Source of the DNA: Prochlorococcus sp. AG-347-J14
GTDB taxonomy: Bacteria; Cyanobacteriota; Cyanobacteriia; PCC-6307; Cyanobiaceae
DNA: 64,000 nucleotides
Assembly (NCBI GenBank): GCA_003281505.1
Contig: QCBU01000004.1
Coordinates: forward strand, 1 to 64,000
Direction: 5' to 3'
Below are positions 52,400 to 62,562 of the stretch, piece after piece (the first letter of the stretch is position 1; each line of letters opens with the position of its first letter). The notes under the pieces were generated by a model, which saw only the letters and a program-made list of their open reading frames with translations, ran no database searches and was not told the origin of the DNA. Position numbers and translations under genes: made by a program.

Positions 52400-53652
52400 T
52401 GGAAACGATTAAAAATTTTCCTGAAATAACGAAAAAAGACTTTCCTCTTTTAAATAAGAACTTAAAAAGTAATGAGCAAATTATTTATCTAGACCATGCT
52501 GCAACAACGCAAAAACCAATACAAGTCTTAAAAAAAATTGATGAATATTACAAAAACTTTAATGCTAATGTACATAGAGGGGCACATCAATTAAGTGCTA
52601 AAGCAACAGAAGAATTTGAAAATGCACGATATTTAATTAGCAAATATATAAAAGCTAATTCAGCAAAAGAAATTATTTTCACAAGAAATGCTACTGAGGC
52701 AATAAATCTAGTAGCTAGATCATGGGGCGAATATTCATTAAAAGAAAACGATGAGATTCTCTTATCAATAATGGAGCATCATAGCAATATTGTTCCATGG
52801 CAAATGGTTGCAGCAAAAAATAAATGCAAATTAAAATTTATAGGTATAGATAAAGATGGGAAATTAGATATAAACGACTTTAAATCAAAACTAACATCCA
52901 GAACTAAACTTGTTAGCTTAGTACATGTTAGTAATACCCTTGGTTGCTGTAATCCAATCAAAGAAATAACTAAATTAGCTAAACAAAAAGGTTCTTTAGT
53001 GTTAATAGATGCATGCCAAAGTTTGGCTCATCAAAAACTGGATGTGATTGATCTTAATATAGATTTTTTAGCTGGATCAGGACATAAACTATGCGGTCCA
53101 ACAGGTATTGGTTTCCTCTGGTCAAGAAAAGAAATCCTAGAAAAAATTCCTCCTCTCTTTGGAGGTGGCGAAATGATTCAAGATGTTTTTGAAGAGACAA
53201 GTACTTGGGCAGAGCTGCCACACAAATTTGAAGCTGGAACTCCAGCCATTGCAGAGGCAATAGGTCTTGCAGAAGCAATTAATTATATCAACAATGTTGG
53301 ATTGAATAAAATTCAAGAATATGAAAAGACTATTACTAAATATTTATTTGAAAAATTAAATAAAATAGAAAATATTAAAATCATAGGTCCATCGCCGGAG
53401 CTAGATCCAAACAGAGCCTCACTTGCCACCTTTTATATAAAAAATATACATTCAAATGATATTGCTGAAATTCTTGATTCAAAAGGAATTTGCATCAGAA
53501 GCGGTCACCATTGCTGTCAACCTCTTCATAGATACATTGGAATTAAATCAACAGCTAGAATCAGCATGAATTTCACAACCAATAAGGAAGAAATTGATAT
53601 GTTTATAGAAAAATTAAAAGATACTATTAATTTTCTAAAAATCAATTCTTAA
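52399..53652 (+). CDS. sufS: Cysteine desulfurase SufS
   Basis: IYLDHAATTQKP, NVHRGAHQLS, AGSGHKLCGPTGIGFL, IRSGHHCCQPL. Confidence 0.97.
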   Translation: METIKNFPEITKKDFPLLNKNLKSNEQIIYLDHAATTQKPIQVLKKIDEYYKNFNANVHRGAHQLSAKATEEFENARYLISKYIKANSAKEIIFTRNATEAINLVARSWGEYSLKENDEILLSIMEHHSNIVPWQMVAAKNKCKLKFIGIDKDGKLDINDFKSKLTSRTKLVSLVHVSNTLGCCNPIKEITKLAKQKGSLVLIDACQSLAHQKLDVIDLNIDFLAGSGHKLCGPTGIGFLWSRKEILEKIPPLFGGGEMIQDVFEETSTWAELPHKFEAGTPAIAEAIGLAEAINYINNVGLNKIQEYEKTITKYLFEKLNKIENIKIIGPSPELDPNRASLATFYIKNIHSNDIAEILDSKGICIRSGHHCCQPLHRYIGIKSTARISMNFTTNKEEIDMFIEKLKDTINFLKINS

Positions 53653-55574
53653 ATATTCAAAGCATTTTTTAAAAATTCCTGAGATTTTTGCATTACTACT
53701 TCTTTATTTTCAATATTTCTAAAACCATGCCCTTCATTATCAAAAAAAATAACTTCTGAATATTTATTATTGTGAATCAAAATTTCTTGAATTTTTAAAG
53801 TTTGTTTATATGAAATAACTGTATCTTTTTTTCCATGAAACAATAAGATAGGTTTTTTTATTTCGTTAATATGATTTATTGGTGATCTATTTATATAATC
53901 ATCATGGTTTTTTACATAATTTCCTACCAAAGAATTTAAATAATCTTTTTCAAACCTATGAGTGTTGTGATGCATATCCTTCAAATCAATAACAGGATAT
54001 TTACAAATTGCCGCTGTAAAAATTGACCCATATAATAAACAATTTAGAGCAGTTAATCCACCAGCACTATTTCCAAAAATTACTACTTTTTCGCTATCAA
54101 CTTGATTTGATTTAATCAATTCAAGAGCTAGTGCTTTGCAATCATAAGAATCAACAATACCCCATTTATAATTCAACCTCTCTCTATATGCTTTGCCAAA
54201 TCCTGATGATCCTCCATAATTAACTTCAGCAACAAAAAATCCCTTCGAAGTCCAATATTGAACTTCAGAATTATATGATCCATCAAAACATGAAGTTGGT
54301 CCGCTATGTGCTCTAACAAGAAGCGGGGGCTTTCTAAAATTTTCAACAAGTGGCTTATAAAGAAAAGAATGAGTAGATTGAGCCTCAAAACCTTTAAACC
54401 AAAATGTTTCAGGTTTTGAACAATCTTTTATATGATCAATAAATATCTGCTCAGAAAAATTTGATAAAACTTTTTTTCCAAAATCAATTTCAAATACAAT
54501 TTCCAAAAAATCAGATCCATAGCCTTTTAAAAGAACTTTTTTCCGAAAAACACTGAAATCACTTATTGAGGAAAAAGGAGTAGAAAATTGTTTAACAAAT
54601 TCAAGATCTTTATATTGTTCCACTATTAAACTATTTTCTTTTTTTGCTAAACAAAATAAATTTTTTATAGTTCCTGAAAAGAATACTATTCCAGTTACCC
54701 ATTGTGGTGCTCCATATTCAATAAAATTTCTCTCTACTCTTTTCTTGATAAAAATATTTTCAATTTCACTAACATCTAAAAACAATAAGTTCCACCACCC
54801 AGAACTATCTTCAGAACATACCAAATGTGTTTCACTTATCCAATAGGGTTGAAAAAAAGAAACTTTTTTTTTAAAATTTATCAGCTTATTTGAAAATTTT
54901 TTTATTTTTTGTATCTCGCCATCTAAATCTATTTGAGCAAAAAACAGCTCATTTTTATCCCAGGGCATATGGGGAGAATCCCACTCAATCCAAGAAAGTA
55001 AGTTAGCAGATTTATTAGAAGATAATTCTCCAGCAAAATTTTTAAATTTTTTTATTCGATGAATATCTTGTTTAGTTTTTTTCAAATCTAAAGAAAATAA
55101 ATAATCTCTATTATCTATTTCGCAAATTCCATACAATAAATTTTTTTCAGAAATGACAAATGAAGAATCAAAATTTCCATCAATTGATTTAGATAATTGA
55201 TTAGGTTCTTGAACTGAAACAAGATATTTATTTTGGCTTCTATAAGTTGACGCTGCCTGTTTAAAAATTTGAAACCATACTGCCTTGGTAATCTGATCTA
55301 TCCATATCAAATAAAAATTATTTTTAAAATTTATACATTTATAAGATTTACCACCATATCCATGAAACTTATTTTTAATATTATATTTTTTACTTGTTAA
55401 TTGTTGGGGAAACGCTTCTTTGACATTAAATGGTCTTGCAAAAATGGCATTTCCAGTTTGACCTTCACCAACAACATCAATCCAAAAAATGGTATCCCTA
55501 ATAATAGTTAATTCCTTGAAAGCATTTTTTTTAGATTCAGTTTGCCTAACTTTTAACTTATCATCATTACTCAT
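53649..55574 (-). CDS. S9 (prolyl oligopeptidase) family peptidase
   Basis: AHSGPTSCFDGSYNSEVQYWTSKGFFVAEVNYGGSSGFGKAYRERL, GNSAGGLTAL, EGHGFRN. Confidence 0.92.
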   Translation of the reverse strand: MSNDDKLKVRQTESKKNAFKELTIIRDTIFWIDVVGEGQTGNAIFARPFNVKEAFPQQLTSKKYNIKNKFHGYGGKSYKCINFKNNFYLIWIDQITKAVWFQIFKQAASTYRSQNKYLVSVQEPNQLSKSIDGNFDSSFVISEKNLLYGICEIDNRDYLFSLDLKKTKQDIHRIKKFKNFAGELSSNKSANLLSWIEWDSPHMPWDKNELFFAQIDLDGEIQKIKKFSNKLINFKKKVSFFQPYWISETHLVCSEDSSGWWNLLFLDVSEIENIFIKKRVERNFIEYGAPQWVTGIVFFSGTIKNLFCLAKKENSLIVEQYKDLEFVKQFSTPFSSISDFSVFRKKVLLKGYGSDFLEIVFEIDFGKKVLSNFSEQIFIDHIKDCSKPETFWFKGFEAQSTHSFLYKPLVENFRKPPLLVRAHSGPTSCFDGSYNSEVQYWTSKGFFVAEVNYGGSSGFGKAYRERLNYKWGIVDSYDCKALALELIKSNQVDSEKVVIFGNSAGGLTALNCLLYGSIFTAAICKYPVIDLKDMHHNTHRFEKDYLNSLVGNYVKNHDDYINRSPINHINEIKKPILLFHGKKDTVISYKQTLKIQEILIHNNKYSEVIFFDNEGHGFRNIENKEVVMQKSQEFLKNALNI

Positions 55575-55651
55575 TTAAAAAAACTATAAAGAAAGTAAAT
55601 TAAAGTGCTAGTATTTTTATAGCTAAACTCTTAATTAAAAACTTTTTTAAC

Positions 55652-56257
55652 GTGGCAAACCATTTTTCACAACTTGCAAAAAAGTCAAGAACAAATGGAA
55701 GCTCAGAAAAAATTGCAAAAGAACAAACAGGTAAGCCATCTCTAGATATTTATAAACTTGGTGATGATGTATTAAGACAAAATTCCAAAAGAATAACTAA
55801 GGTTGACGAATCGATGAGAAAACTTGCTAGAGAAATGCTTCAAAGCATGTACGCAGCTAAAGGAATTGGACTTGCAGCTCCTCAAATTGGTATCAACAAA
55901 GAGCTTCTTGTCATAGATATAAATTTTGAAGATTCAGCAGCAGAACCTCTAATATTAATCAATCCAGAAATTACAGACTTTGGAACAACCCTTAATTCAT
56001 ACGAAGAAGGCTGCTTAAGTATACCTGGCGTATATTTGAATGTAGTAAGACCATCTACTATAAAATTAAAATTTAGAGATGAAATGGGGAGACCACGTAA
56101 AATGAAAGCAGATGGTCTTCTGGCGAGGTGTATTCAACACGAAATGGATCACTTAAACGGAATATTATTTGTTGATAGAGTTACATCAAAAGATGATTTG
56201 AACAAAGAACTTATAAAGGAGGGGTTCAACGAAAAAGACGTAATCTCTATTAATTAA
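55652..56257 (+). CDS. def: Peptide deformylase
   Basis: GIGLAAPQIG, EEGCLSIPGV, QHEMDHLNGILFVDR; GTG start. Confidence 0.97.
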   Translation: MANHFSQLAKKSRTNGSSEKIAKEQTGKPSLDIYKLGDDVLRQNSKRITKVDESMRKLAREMLQSMYAAKGIGLAAPQIGINKELLVIDINFEDSAAEPLILINPEITDFGTTLNSYEEGCLSIPGVYLNVVRPSTIKLKFRDEMGRPRKMKADGLLARCIQHEMDHLNGILFVDRVTSKDDLNKELIKEGFNEKDVISIN

Positions 56258-56261
56258 TCTA

Positions 56262-56603
56262 ATGGCTGAAACTACAATATTTCAAAAAATAATTAATGAA
56301 GAAATACCCTGCGATAAGCTTTATGAAGATGAGTTTTGTATTTCCTTTAATGATATCCAAGCACAAGCACCAGTACATTTTTTAGTGATCCCAAAAAAGC
56401 CAATTATTAGTTTAGTAGATTGTATTGAAGAAGATGTAAATTTATTAGGGCATTTACTTTTTGTTGGTAGTAAAATAGCTAAATCAAAAAATTTAACTAA
56501 TTGGAGAACAGTAATTAATACTGGAGCAGAATCCGGACAAACAGTTTTTCATTTGCATATTCATTTTTTATCTGGAAGAAAAATGAATTGGCCCCCAGGT
56601 TAA
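56262..56603 (+). CDS. HIT family hydrolase
   Basis: TIFQKIINEEIPCDKLYEDEFCISFNDI, GQTVFHLHIHFLSGR. Confidence 0.95.
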   Translation: MAETTIFQKIINEEIPCDKLYEDEFCISFNDIQAQAPVHFLVIPKKPIISLVDCIEEDVNLLGHLLFVGSKIAKSKNLTNWRTVINTGAESGQTVFHLHIHFLSGRKMNWPPG

Positions 56604-56649
56604 AACTCTCGAAAGAAAAGTTTATAGGTTATAAATAAGTAAAAACATA

Positions 56650-56928
56650 ATGAATACACCAGATTCCTTAAATACAAAATCCAAAAATTTATTCGATTTA
56701 ATCTCCAAAAATTGGGAAGATCTAGACGATTCACTCAAAACTAAGTTAATTAAAATTTGGAAGGTTTTAACTTATAAATGGCAATTACAAATTTTATTTA
56801 ATCTGCCTTTTCTTTTATGGTGGGTATTAGATAAATCTTTTCCAAAAGTTCATAAATTTGATATGACAATTTTGAATTATTTAAATTTACCTGACTGGGC
56901 ACTTTCATTTATTGGCTTTGGTCAATAG
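56650..56928 (+). CDS. Hypothetical protein with hydrophobic C-terminus
   Basis: 92-aa ORF ahead of ABC transporter gene; no recognised family. Confidence 0.65.
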   Translation: MNTPDSLNTKSKNLFDLISKNWEDLDDSLKTKLIKIWKVLTYKWQLQILFNLPFLLWWVLDKSFPKVHKFDMTILNYLNLPDWALSFIGFGQ

Positions 56929-56970
56929 ACTGCTAAAAGTTATAATTTACCTTATAAAACTAGTCGAGTA

Positions 56971-58953
56971 ATGAATAAAGCAATTAATAATAAAACCAAA
57001 ATATTGTACCAATTACAAAAATTAAGAAAGCTATCTCAGCCATTTTTCCTTCCTATAGATCAATGTAATGGTTTTCAATTCATATGGCTTTTGATTTCTC
57101 TTTTATTTTGTGTTGGAGGCGTAGTACTTGTTGGTCTTACCGGAATAATTAGTTTTTTTGAAAGCTTTCAACCAATTTTTCTTGAAAAGTATTTCGGAGG
57201 TGTAGTTAGTACTGTCAATTCAATTTGGGCTGGTAGCTGGGGATTGCTTTTCTCTGCCTTATTTCTAATTGGATCAGGGAGCTTCTTTAGCTTAAGACGT
57301 CAATTAAAAAACCGTAGATGGTTACATTGGTTATTCCTCGCGATAATTGTATTAATGCTTTTAGCTGTAAACGGAATAAACGCAGGTATTGGATTCATTG
57401 CAAGAGATTTAACAAATGCTTTGGTAGAAAAACAAGAAGATGGGTTTTATCGGATATTGGGGATTTACGCTTGTTGTTTCGCTGTAGCTCTACCAATACG
57501 GGTTTCCCAAATATTTTTTACATATAAGCTAGGAATAATTTGGAGAGAATGGCTTTCAAAAAGTTTGGTTAAAGATTATATGACTAATAAAGCTTATTAC
57601 CAATTAAATCCCAATGATGAAGAACAAACCGATGTAGATAATCCTGACCAAAGAATCACAGATGATACTCGAGCGTTTACCGGACAAAGTCTCTCTTTCA
57701 CATTAGGTATTTTTGATGCCCTACTAACATTTTCACTTAATATTCTTATTTTATGGAGTATTAGCACAACACTTACTTTTTCTTTATTTGGTTACGCTGC
57801 ATTTGCAACTTCTATCCTTTTAATTGCTGGAAAAAATCTTGTAAAGATTGATTTTGATCAACTTAGATATGAAGCGGATTTTCGATATGGCTTAGTACAT
57901 ATTAGAGATAATGCTGAATCAATAGCCTTTTACTCTGGGGAAAATCCTGAGCGAAGTGAAACTGAAAGACGCTTAGGAGAAGTGGTAAGAAACTTTAATT
58001 TACTGATTATATGGAGAGTAATAATAGACGTAATGAGAAGATCCATTAATTATGCTGGAAATTTCTTCCCATATTTAATAATGGCAATCCCTTACTTTAA
58101 AGGTGATATTGATTATGGACGCTTTATTCAGGCAAGCTTTGCATTTGGAATGGTCGAAGGTTCGTTATTTTTCATTGTTAATCAAATCGAAGAACTTGCA
58201 AAATTTACTGCTGGTATTGGCAGATTAGAGGGATTCCAATCAAAAGTTGAATCCATTAGTCAAACCAACCCAACAAGCAATCAAAACGTTATTTCAGATT
58301 ACCCCTCAATTCTTATTAATAATGCTGACCTTTGCCCACCAGGATCAAATAAAACAATAATTAAAAATTTAAATTTGAGCATCGACAATAATCAATCACT
58401 TTTGGTTGTAGGACCATCTGGGTGCGGAAAAACATCTTTACTAAGAATGATTAGTGGCTTATGGGAACCCGATCAGGGAGTAATTAAAAAACCAAAGATT
58501 GGGGAATTATTATTCATACCTCAAAAACCATATATGTTACTTGGTTCTTTAAGGGAACAATTATGTTATCCCACAGAAGTTAAGAAATTTAGTGATGAAC
58601 ATCTTACTTCTGTACTACATGAAGTAAATTTAAAAACTTTAGTGGATCGTTATCCTAATCTTGATATCAAACAAGATTGGCCACGAATTCTTTCCCTAGG
58701 TGAGCAACAAAGATTGGCCTTTGCACGACTTTTACTAAATTCTCCAAGATTTGCAGTGCTTGATGAAGCAACAAGTGCTTTAGATATTAACACTGAAAAA
58801 AAACTATATAGTTTACTAAAGGAACGAGAACTTTCTCTTATTAGCGTTGGACATAGACCTAGCTTAAAAGATTTTCACGAGAATATTTTAGAATTAAATG
58901 GACAAGGAGACTGGAAATTATTGACTTCTGATAAGTATAATTTTAAGGATTAA
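56971..58953 (+). CDS. SbmA/BacA- or ABCD-like ABC transporter (fused permease-ATPase)
   Basis: SbmA-like TM domain (RITDDTRAFTGQSLSFTLGIFDALLTF) plus NBD GPSGCGKTSLLRMISGLW, LSLGEQQRLAFARLLL. Confidence 0.92.
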   Translation: MNKAINNKTKILYQLQKLRKLSQPFFLPIDQCNGFQFIWLLISLLFCVGGVVLVGLTGIISFFESFQPIFLEKYFGGVVSTVNSIWAGSWGLLFSALFLIGSGSFFSLRRQLKNRRWLHWLFLAIIVLMLLAVNGINAGIGFIARDLTNALVEKQEDGFYRILGIYACCFAVALPIRVSQIFFTYKLGIIWREWLSKSLVKDYMTNKAYYQLNPNDEEQTDVDNPDQRITDDTRAFTGQSLSFTLGIFDALLTFSLNILILWSISTTLTFSLFGYAAFATSILLIAGKNLVKIDFDQLRYEADFRYGLVHIRDNAESIAFYSGENPERSETERRLGEVVRNFNLLIIWRVIIDVMRRSINYAGNFFPYLIMAIPYFKGDIDYGRFIQASFAFGMVEGSLFFIVNQIEELAKFTAGIGRLEGFQSKVESISQTNPTSNQNVISDYPSILINNADLCPPGSNKTIIKNLNLSIDNNQSLLVVGPSGCGKTSLLRMISGLWEPDQGVIKKPKIGELLFIPQKPYMLLGSLREQLCYPTEVKKFSDEHLTSVLHEVNLKTLVDRYPNLDIKQDWPRILSLGEQQRLAFARLLLNSPRFAVLDEATSALDINTEKKLYSLLKERELSLISVGHRPSLKDFHENILELNGQGDWKLLTSDKYNFKD

Positions 58954-58961
58954 CAAAAAAA

Positions 58962-59237
58962 ATGAATTCGAAAGAAGAACAAACCAACTCAGAAATCACT
59001 AATTTAGAGAATGAGAGTTTTACAGAACAGCAGAAAGATCCAAATTACATCAATGAAAAAATTGGAGACAATAAATTAGATGAAAAATCTATAGAAATGA
59101 AAGATGAATATAAATTTGGATGGAGTAATTATTCTGAAATAACTAATGGAAGATTTGCAATGATTGGCTTCTTTGCAATAATATTGATTGAATTATTTAG
59201 TAAACAATCGTTTTTAAAATGGGCAGGAATCTTATAA
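58962..59237 (+). CDS. High-light-inducible/CAB-like protein with long acidic N-terminus
   Basis: FGWSNYSEITNGRFAMIGFFAIILIELFSKQSFL. Confidence 0.88.
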   Translation: MNSKEEQTNSEITNLENESFTEQQKDPNYINEKIGDNKLDEKSIEMKDEYKFGWSNYSEITNGRFAMIGFFAIILIELFSKQSFLKWAGIL

Positions 59238-60167
59238 TTAATCATCAAATCTAGAACTGTTATCTCTTGGTTTCCTCTTGTTTGTTCCGACGTTATATCT
59301 ACTATTTTGATTTTTTGAACTTGATCTTGATGAAGAGCTTGCTCTACTAGCATCACTTGGTTTTTTAGCTTGATTAGCATCTTTAAATGAAGCATCTTCT
59401 ACTTGAGTTGTTGAAGTTTGCTGCCTAATAGGGGATCTAGTAGGTTTCTTTCTTAATGAAGAAGAATCACCAGGAGCAGAGATGTTATCTCGTCTAGAAA
59501 CTGTACGATTCATTCTGGGTCTTGACCCTGTTTTAACTTCATCACGAGATAAATTTCTTCTCTCACCAAAGTTATTTGTTTCTAATTTTTTACTATTTCT
59601 ATCTTCAGAAGTCTGCCTTCTCCTTCTTATAGGCTCGTCATTTTCAAACTGACTTGTTTCCCTTATAGATGGCCTACTTCTACTTGCTGCAGCAGAAGGT
59701 ATAGCTCTTGAAATATTCCTCCTACGGGATCTCCCCTCAGTATATTCTTCTTCAAATTCATCTTCTTGAGGTTTAAATCTTCTTGATGATCTTTCAGATT
59801 CTTCAAACCTATCATAATCGTCATTAAATCGGCCTCTAGAATTTCTGGGAATATCAGCAATAGGATCTTCATCAAAATAAGATGACCTTCTAGCTTGATC
59901 AGTAGCAACTCCCCTCAATCGCACACTTTCATATGCGAAAAACACTGTAGTTCCTGCTAATAAAAACTGACCAAACTGAAGTATAGGATCTAACCTCCAG
60001 CCTTGAAAAAATAATATTCCTCCGCACAGAAGTCCAATTGCTGCGAAAAAAACATCATAATCCCTTGCCAAGGCAGGCTTAAAGGACCTCAAAAAATAAA
60101 GACCTCCCCCACATACTGCGAGGACTATACCAACAATACTGGCCCAATTGAGACTAGCATTGACCAC
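59238..60167 (-). CDS. Ycf66-like membrane protein with long Arg/Ser-rich tail
   Basis: N-terminal TM region WASIVGIVLAVCGGGLYFLRSFKPALARDYDVFFAAIGLLCGGILFFQGWRLDPILQFGQ; R/S-rich tail of about 200 aa. Confidence 0.85.
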   Translation of the reverse strand: MVNASLNWASIVGIVLAVCGGGLYFLRSFKPALARDYDVFFAAIGLLCGGILFFQGWRLDPILQFGQFLLAGTTVFFAYESVRLRGVATDQARRSSYFDEDPIADIPRNSRGRFNDDYDRFEESERSSRRFKPQEDEFEEEYTEGRSRRRNISRAIPSAAASRSRPSIRETSQFENDEPIRRRRQTSEDRNSKKLETNNFGERRNLSRDEVKTGSRPRMNRTVSRRDNISAPGDSSSLRKKPTRSPIRQQTSTTQVEDASFKDANQAKKPSDASRASSSSRSSSKNQNSRYNVGTNKRKPRDNSSRFDD

Positions 60168-60246
60168 ATTCTTTCTCCAAAAATTATTTTTTCAAGGGTT
60201 ACTTATATCCCTTATATATATAGTGTACTTAAAACTTCTACAAAAA

Positions 60247-60432
60247 CTAGCGTCTTCCAGCAGAAGTACGATCGAGGGAATCTTTCTGGCTGACAAAAAT
60301 CAAAAATGCAGTAGCTGGAATAACGATAAGTAAGGCAGCGGCAATGAAACTACCTATCATTCCAACCGCGGAATTATTTGCAACTTCAGCAGAAAAATCT
60401 GCGGCTAGTAATAAATTTGAGATTTGAAACAC
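60247..60432 (-). CDS. psbX: Photosystem II protein PsbX
   Basis: 61-aa single-TM protein: [28 protein letters not shown]. Confidence 0.82.
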   Translation of the reverse strand: MFQISNLLLAADFSAEVANNSAVGMIGSFIAAALLIVIPATAFLIFVSQKDSLDRTSAGRR

Positions 60433-60513
60433 TTTTTAAATATTAAATTCTCAATTTATAATACGAATTAAATACGTTTCAATGGGTTATTTATTAAGAT
60501 GAATTAAATAATT

Positions 60514-60828
60514 GTGATTTCCTTGCTTGTAAACTCTCTTCAAATTTTAGATATTAGTTTAGGAATTTCACTTTCATATCTAACTATAGTTTTTCTAATA
60601 AGATTAATTCTAACTTGGTACCCAAAAATTGATTTAAGTAAAGGTTTATGGTTATTAATTTCAATACCATCAAGCTCTATTCTTAATTTAACAAGAAAAC
60701 TAATTCCTCCTATTGGAGGCGTTGATGTTGGACCCATAATTTGGATCGGAGTTATAAGCTTTTTAAGAGAAATTTTAGTCGGTCAGCAAGGGATTATAAA
60801 ACTTGCATTGCATACACATATTTCATAG
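60514..60828 (+). CDS. YggT family membrane protein
   Basis: LIRLILTWYPKIDLSKGLWLLISIPSSSILNLTRKLIPPIGGVDVGPIIW; GTG start. Confidence 0.88.
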   Translation: MISLLVNSLQILDISLGISLSYLTIVFLIRLILTWYPKIDLSKGLWLLISIPSSSILNLTRKLIPPIGGVDVGPIIWIGVISFLREILVGQQGIIKLALHTHIS

Positions 60829-60846
60829 AAACTATTTAACTATTTC

Positions 60847-62196
60847 TCAGTAATTTGGCAATAATTCTTCTTCTACATATTTAGTATGTATCTTACCCTG
60901 CTTAAATTTAGATTTATTAAGTAAGGTGAGATGAAAATTAATTGTTGTAGGAATACCAGTTACTGCACATTCATTTAAAGCCCTATTCATACGTTTAATT
61001 GCAGTATTACGATCTTTTCCCCAGACTATTAGTTTACCAATTAATGAGTCATAGAAAGGAGGTATTTCATAGCCCGTATAAACATGGCTATCCACCCTTA
61101 CACCAGGACCACCAGGTGGAAGCCACCCAGTTATTTTTCCGGGTGATGGTCGGAAATTGTGAGAAGGATCTTCAGCATTGATTCTACATTCAATGGCATG
61201 ACCGTTTAAATGGATATCATCCTGATTAAATTCCAAATTTGCTCCGCTTGCGATTTTAATTTGCTCAGCTATTAAATCAACTCCCGTAACCATTTCAGTA
61301 ACAGGATGTTCAACTTGAATCCTGGTATTCATCTCCATAAAATAAAAATTATTATCATCATCAACTAAAAATTCAACTGTCCCCGCTCCTTCGTAGCCGA
61401 TACTTTTTGCAGCAGCAATAGCTGCACTCCCCATTTTTTTTCTTAGCTCAGTGTTAATTGCAGGACTAGGAGACTCTTCTAGCAACTTCTGATGTCTTCT
61501 TTGAACTGAACAATCTCGCTCTCCTAAATGAACAACATTACCAGATCTGTCTGCCAAAATTTGAATTTCTACATGTCTTGGCTTCTTTATAAATTTCTCC
61601 ATATATAAACCATCATTACCAAAAGCTGCTTCTGCTTCGCCTTGAGCCGCTTTAAACATTTTTTCGAGACTATCAGAGTTTTCAACCAACCTCATACCTC
61701 TTCCACCTCCTCCAGCAGTAGCTTTAATAATTACCGGATATCCAATATCATCTGCCAATTTATAAGCCTCATCAACATTTGATAACAAGCCTTTACTACC
61801 AGGTACTGTTGGAACTCCAACTGATTCCATAGTTTCTTTAGCTGTAGATTTATCTCCCATAGATCTAATAGCTTTAGGAGATGGGCCAATAAACACTATG
61901 CCGTGATCGTTACACATCTCAGCAAATTTATCATTTTCCGCAAGAAATCCATAACCAGGATGAATAGCATCAACTCCTCTCGATGTAGCAGCAGCAAGTA
62001 TATTTGGAATATTTAAATAACTCTTATTACTTAATGAATCTCCAACGCAAACCGCCTCATCAGCAAGCTGAACATGCAATGCTTTTTTATCTACAGTACT
62101 GAAAACTGCAACGGTTGCAATACCTAGTTCTCTACAACTTCTGACAATTCGTAAAGCTATTTCTCCACGATTAGCAATTAAAACTTTTTCAACCAT
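60847..62196 (-). CDS. accC: Acetyl-CoA carboxylase, biotin carboxylase subunit
   Basis: [59 protein letters not shown]. Confidence 0.97.
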   Translation of the reverse strand: MVEKVLIANRGEIALRIVRSCRELGIATVAVFSTVDKKALHVQLADEAVCVGDSLSNKSYLNIPNILAAATSRGVDAIHPGYGFLAENDKFAEMCNDHGIVFIGPSPKAIRSMGDKSTAKETMESVGVPTVPGSKGLLSNVDEAYKLADDIGYPVIIKATAGGGGRGMRLVENSDSLEKMFKAAQGEAEAAFGNDGLYMEKFIKKPRHVEIQILADRSGNVVHLGERDCSVQRRHQKLLEESPSPAINTELRKKMGSAAIAAAKSIGYEGAGTVEFLVDDDNNFYFMEMNTRIQVEHPVTEMVTGVDLIAEQIKIASGANLEFNQDDIHLNGHAIECRINAEDPSHNFRPSPGKITGWLPPGGPGVRVDSHVYTGYEIPPFYDSLIGKLIVWGKDRNTAIKRMNRALNECAVTGIPTTINFHLTLLNKSKFKQGKIHTKYVEEELLPNY

Positions 62197-62456
62197 TATG
62201 AAAATAAAATTGAAGAAATGAAATGACTTAAAATAAAAAATTATTTGCCAAAGTATTCAACAAAATTTTTTAGTGATCAGAGGACATTTTTTACAATACA
62301 ACCTAAAACGTTATATATGTATAAATATTTGTTTTATGCAATAGAAAAATTATTCATGATTTTCAAAAAAACTCTTTTCGAACTACATGCTTATTCCAGC
62401 CAATAATGTATGATATTTTTAAGGTTTAAGTATCTCTCGGTTGCTGAAAACCCTTT

Positions 62457-62538
62457 GCGGACGTGGCGGAATTGGTAGACGCGCACGTCTAAGGAGCGTG
62501 TGGCTTCGGCCTTGCGAGTTCAAGTCTCGCCGTCCGCA
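62457..62538 (+). tRNA. tRNA-Leu (anticodon read as AAG)
   Basis: 82-nt class II cloverleaf: acceptor GCGGACG/CGTCCGC, anticodon arm CACGT-CTAAGGA-GCGTG, variable arm GGC-TTCG-GCC, T arm GCGAG-TTCAAGT-CTCGC. Confidence 0.95.
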
Positions 62539-62562
62539 TTAATGTATTCTGGTTTAACTGCA

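Noticed and set aside
59663-59908. Alternative-frame 81-aa minus-strand ORF within the Ycf66-like tail
   Set aside because: Frame-shifted shadow of the low-complexity R/S-rich coding sequence.
62500-62562. Track start of the LpxB-like ORF inside tRNA-Leu (MASALRVQVSPS)
   Set aside because: This stretch is tRNA sequence; start at 62542 or 62563 is far more plausible.
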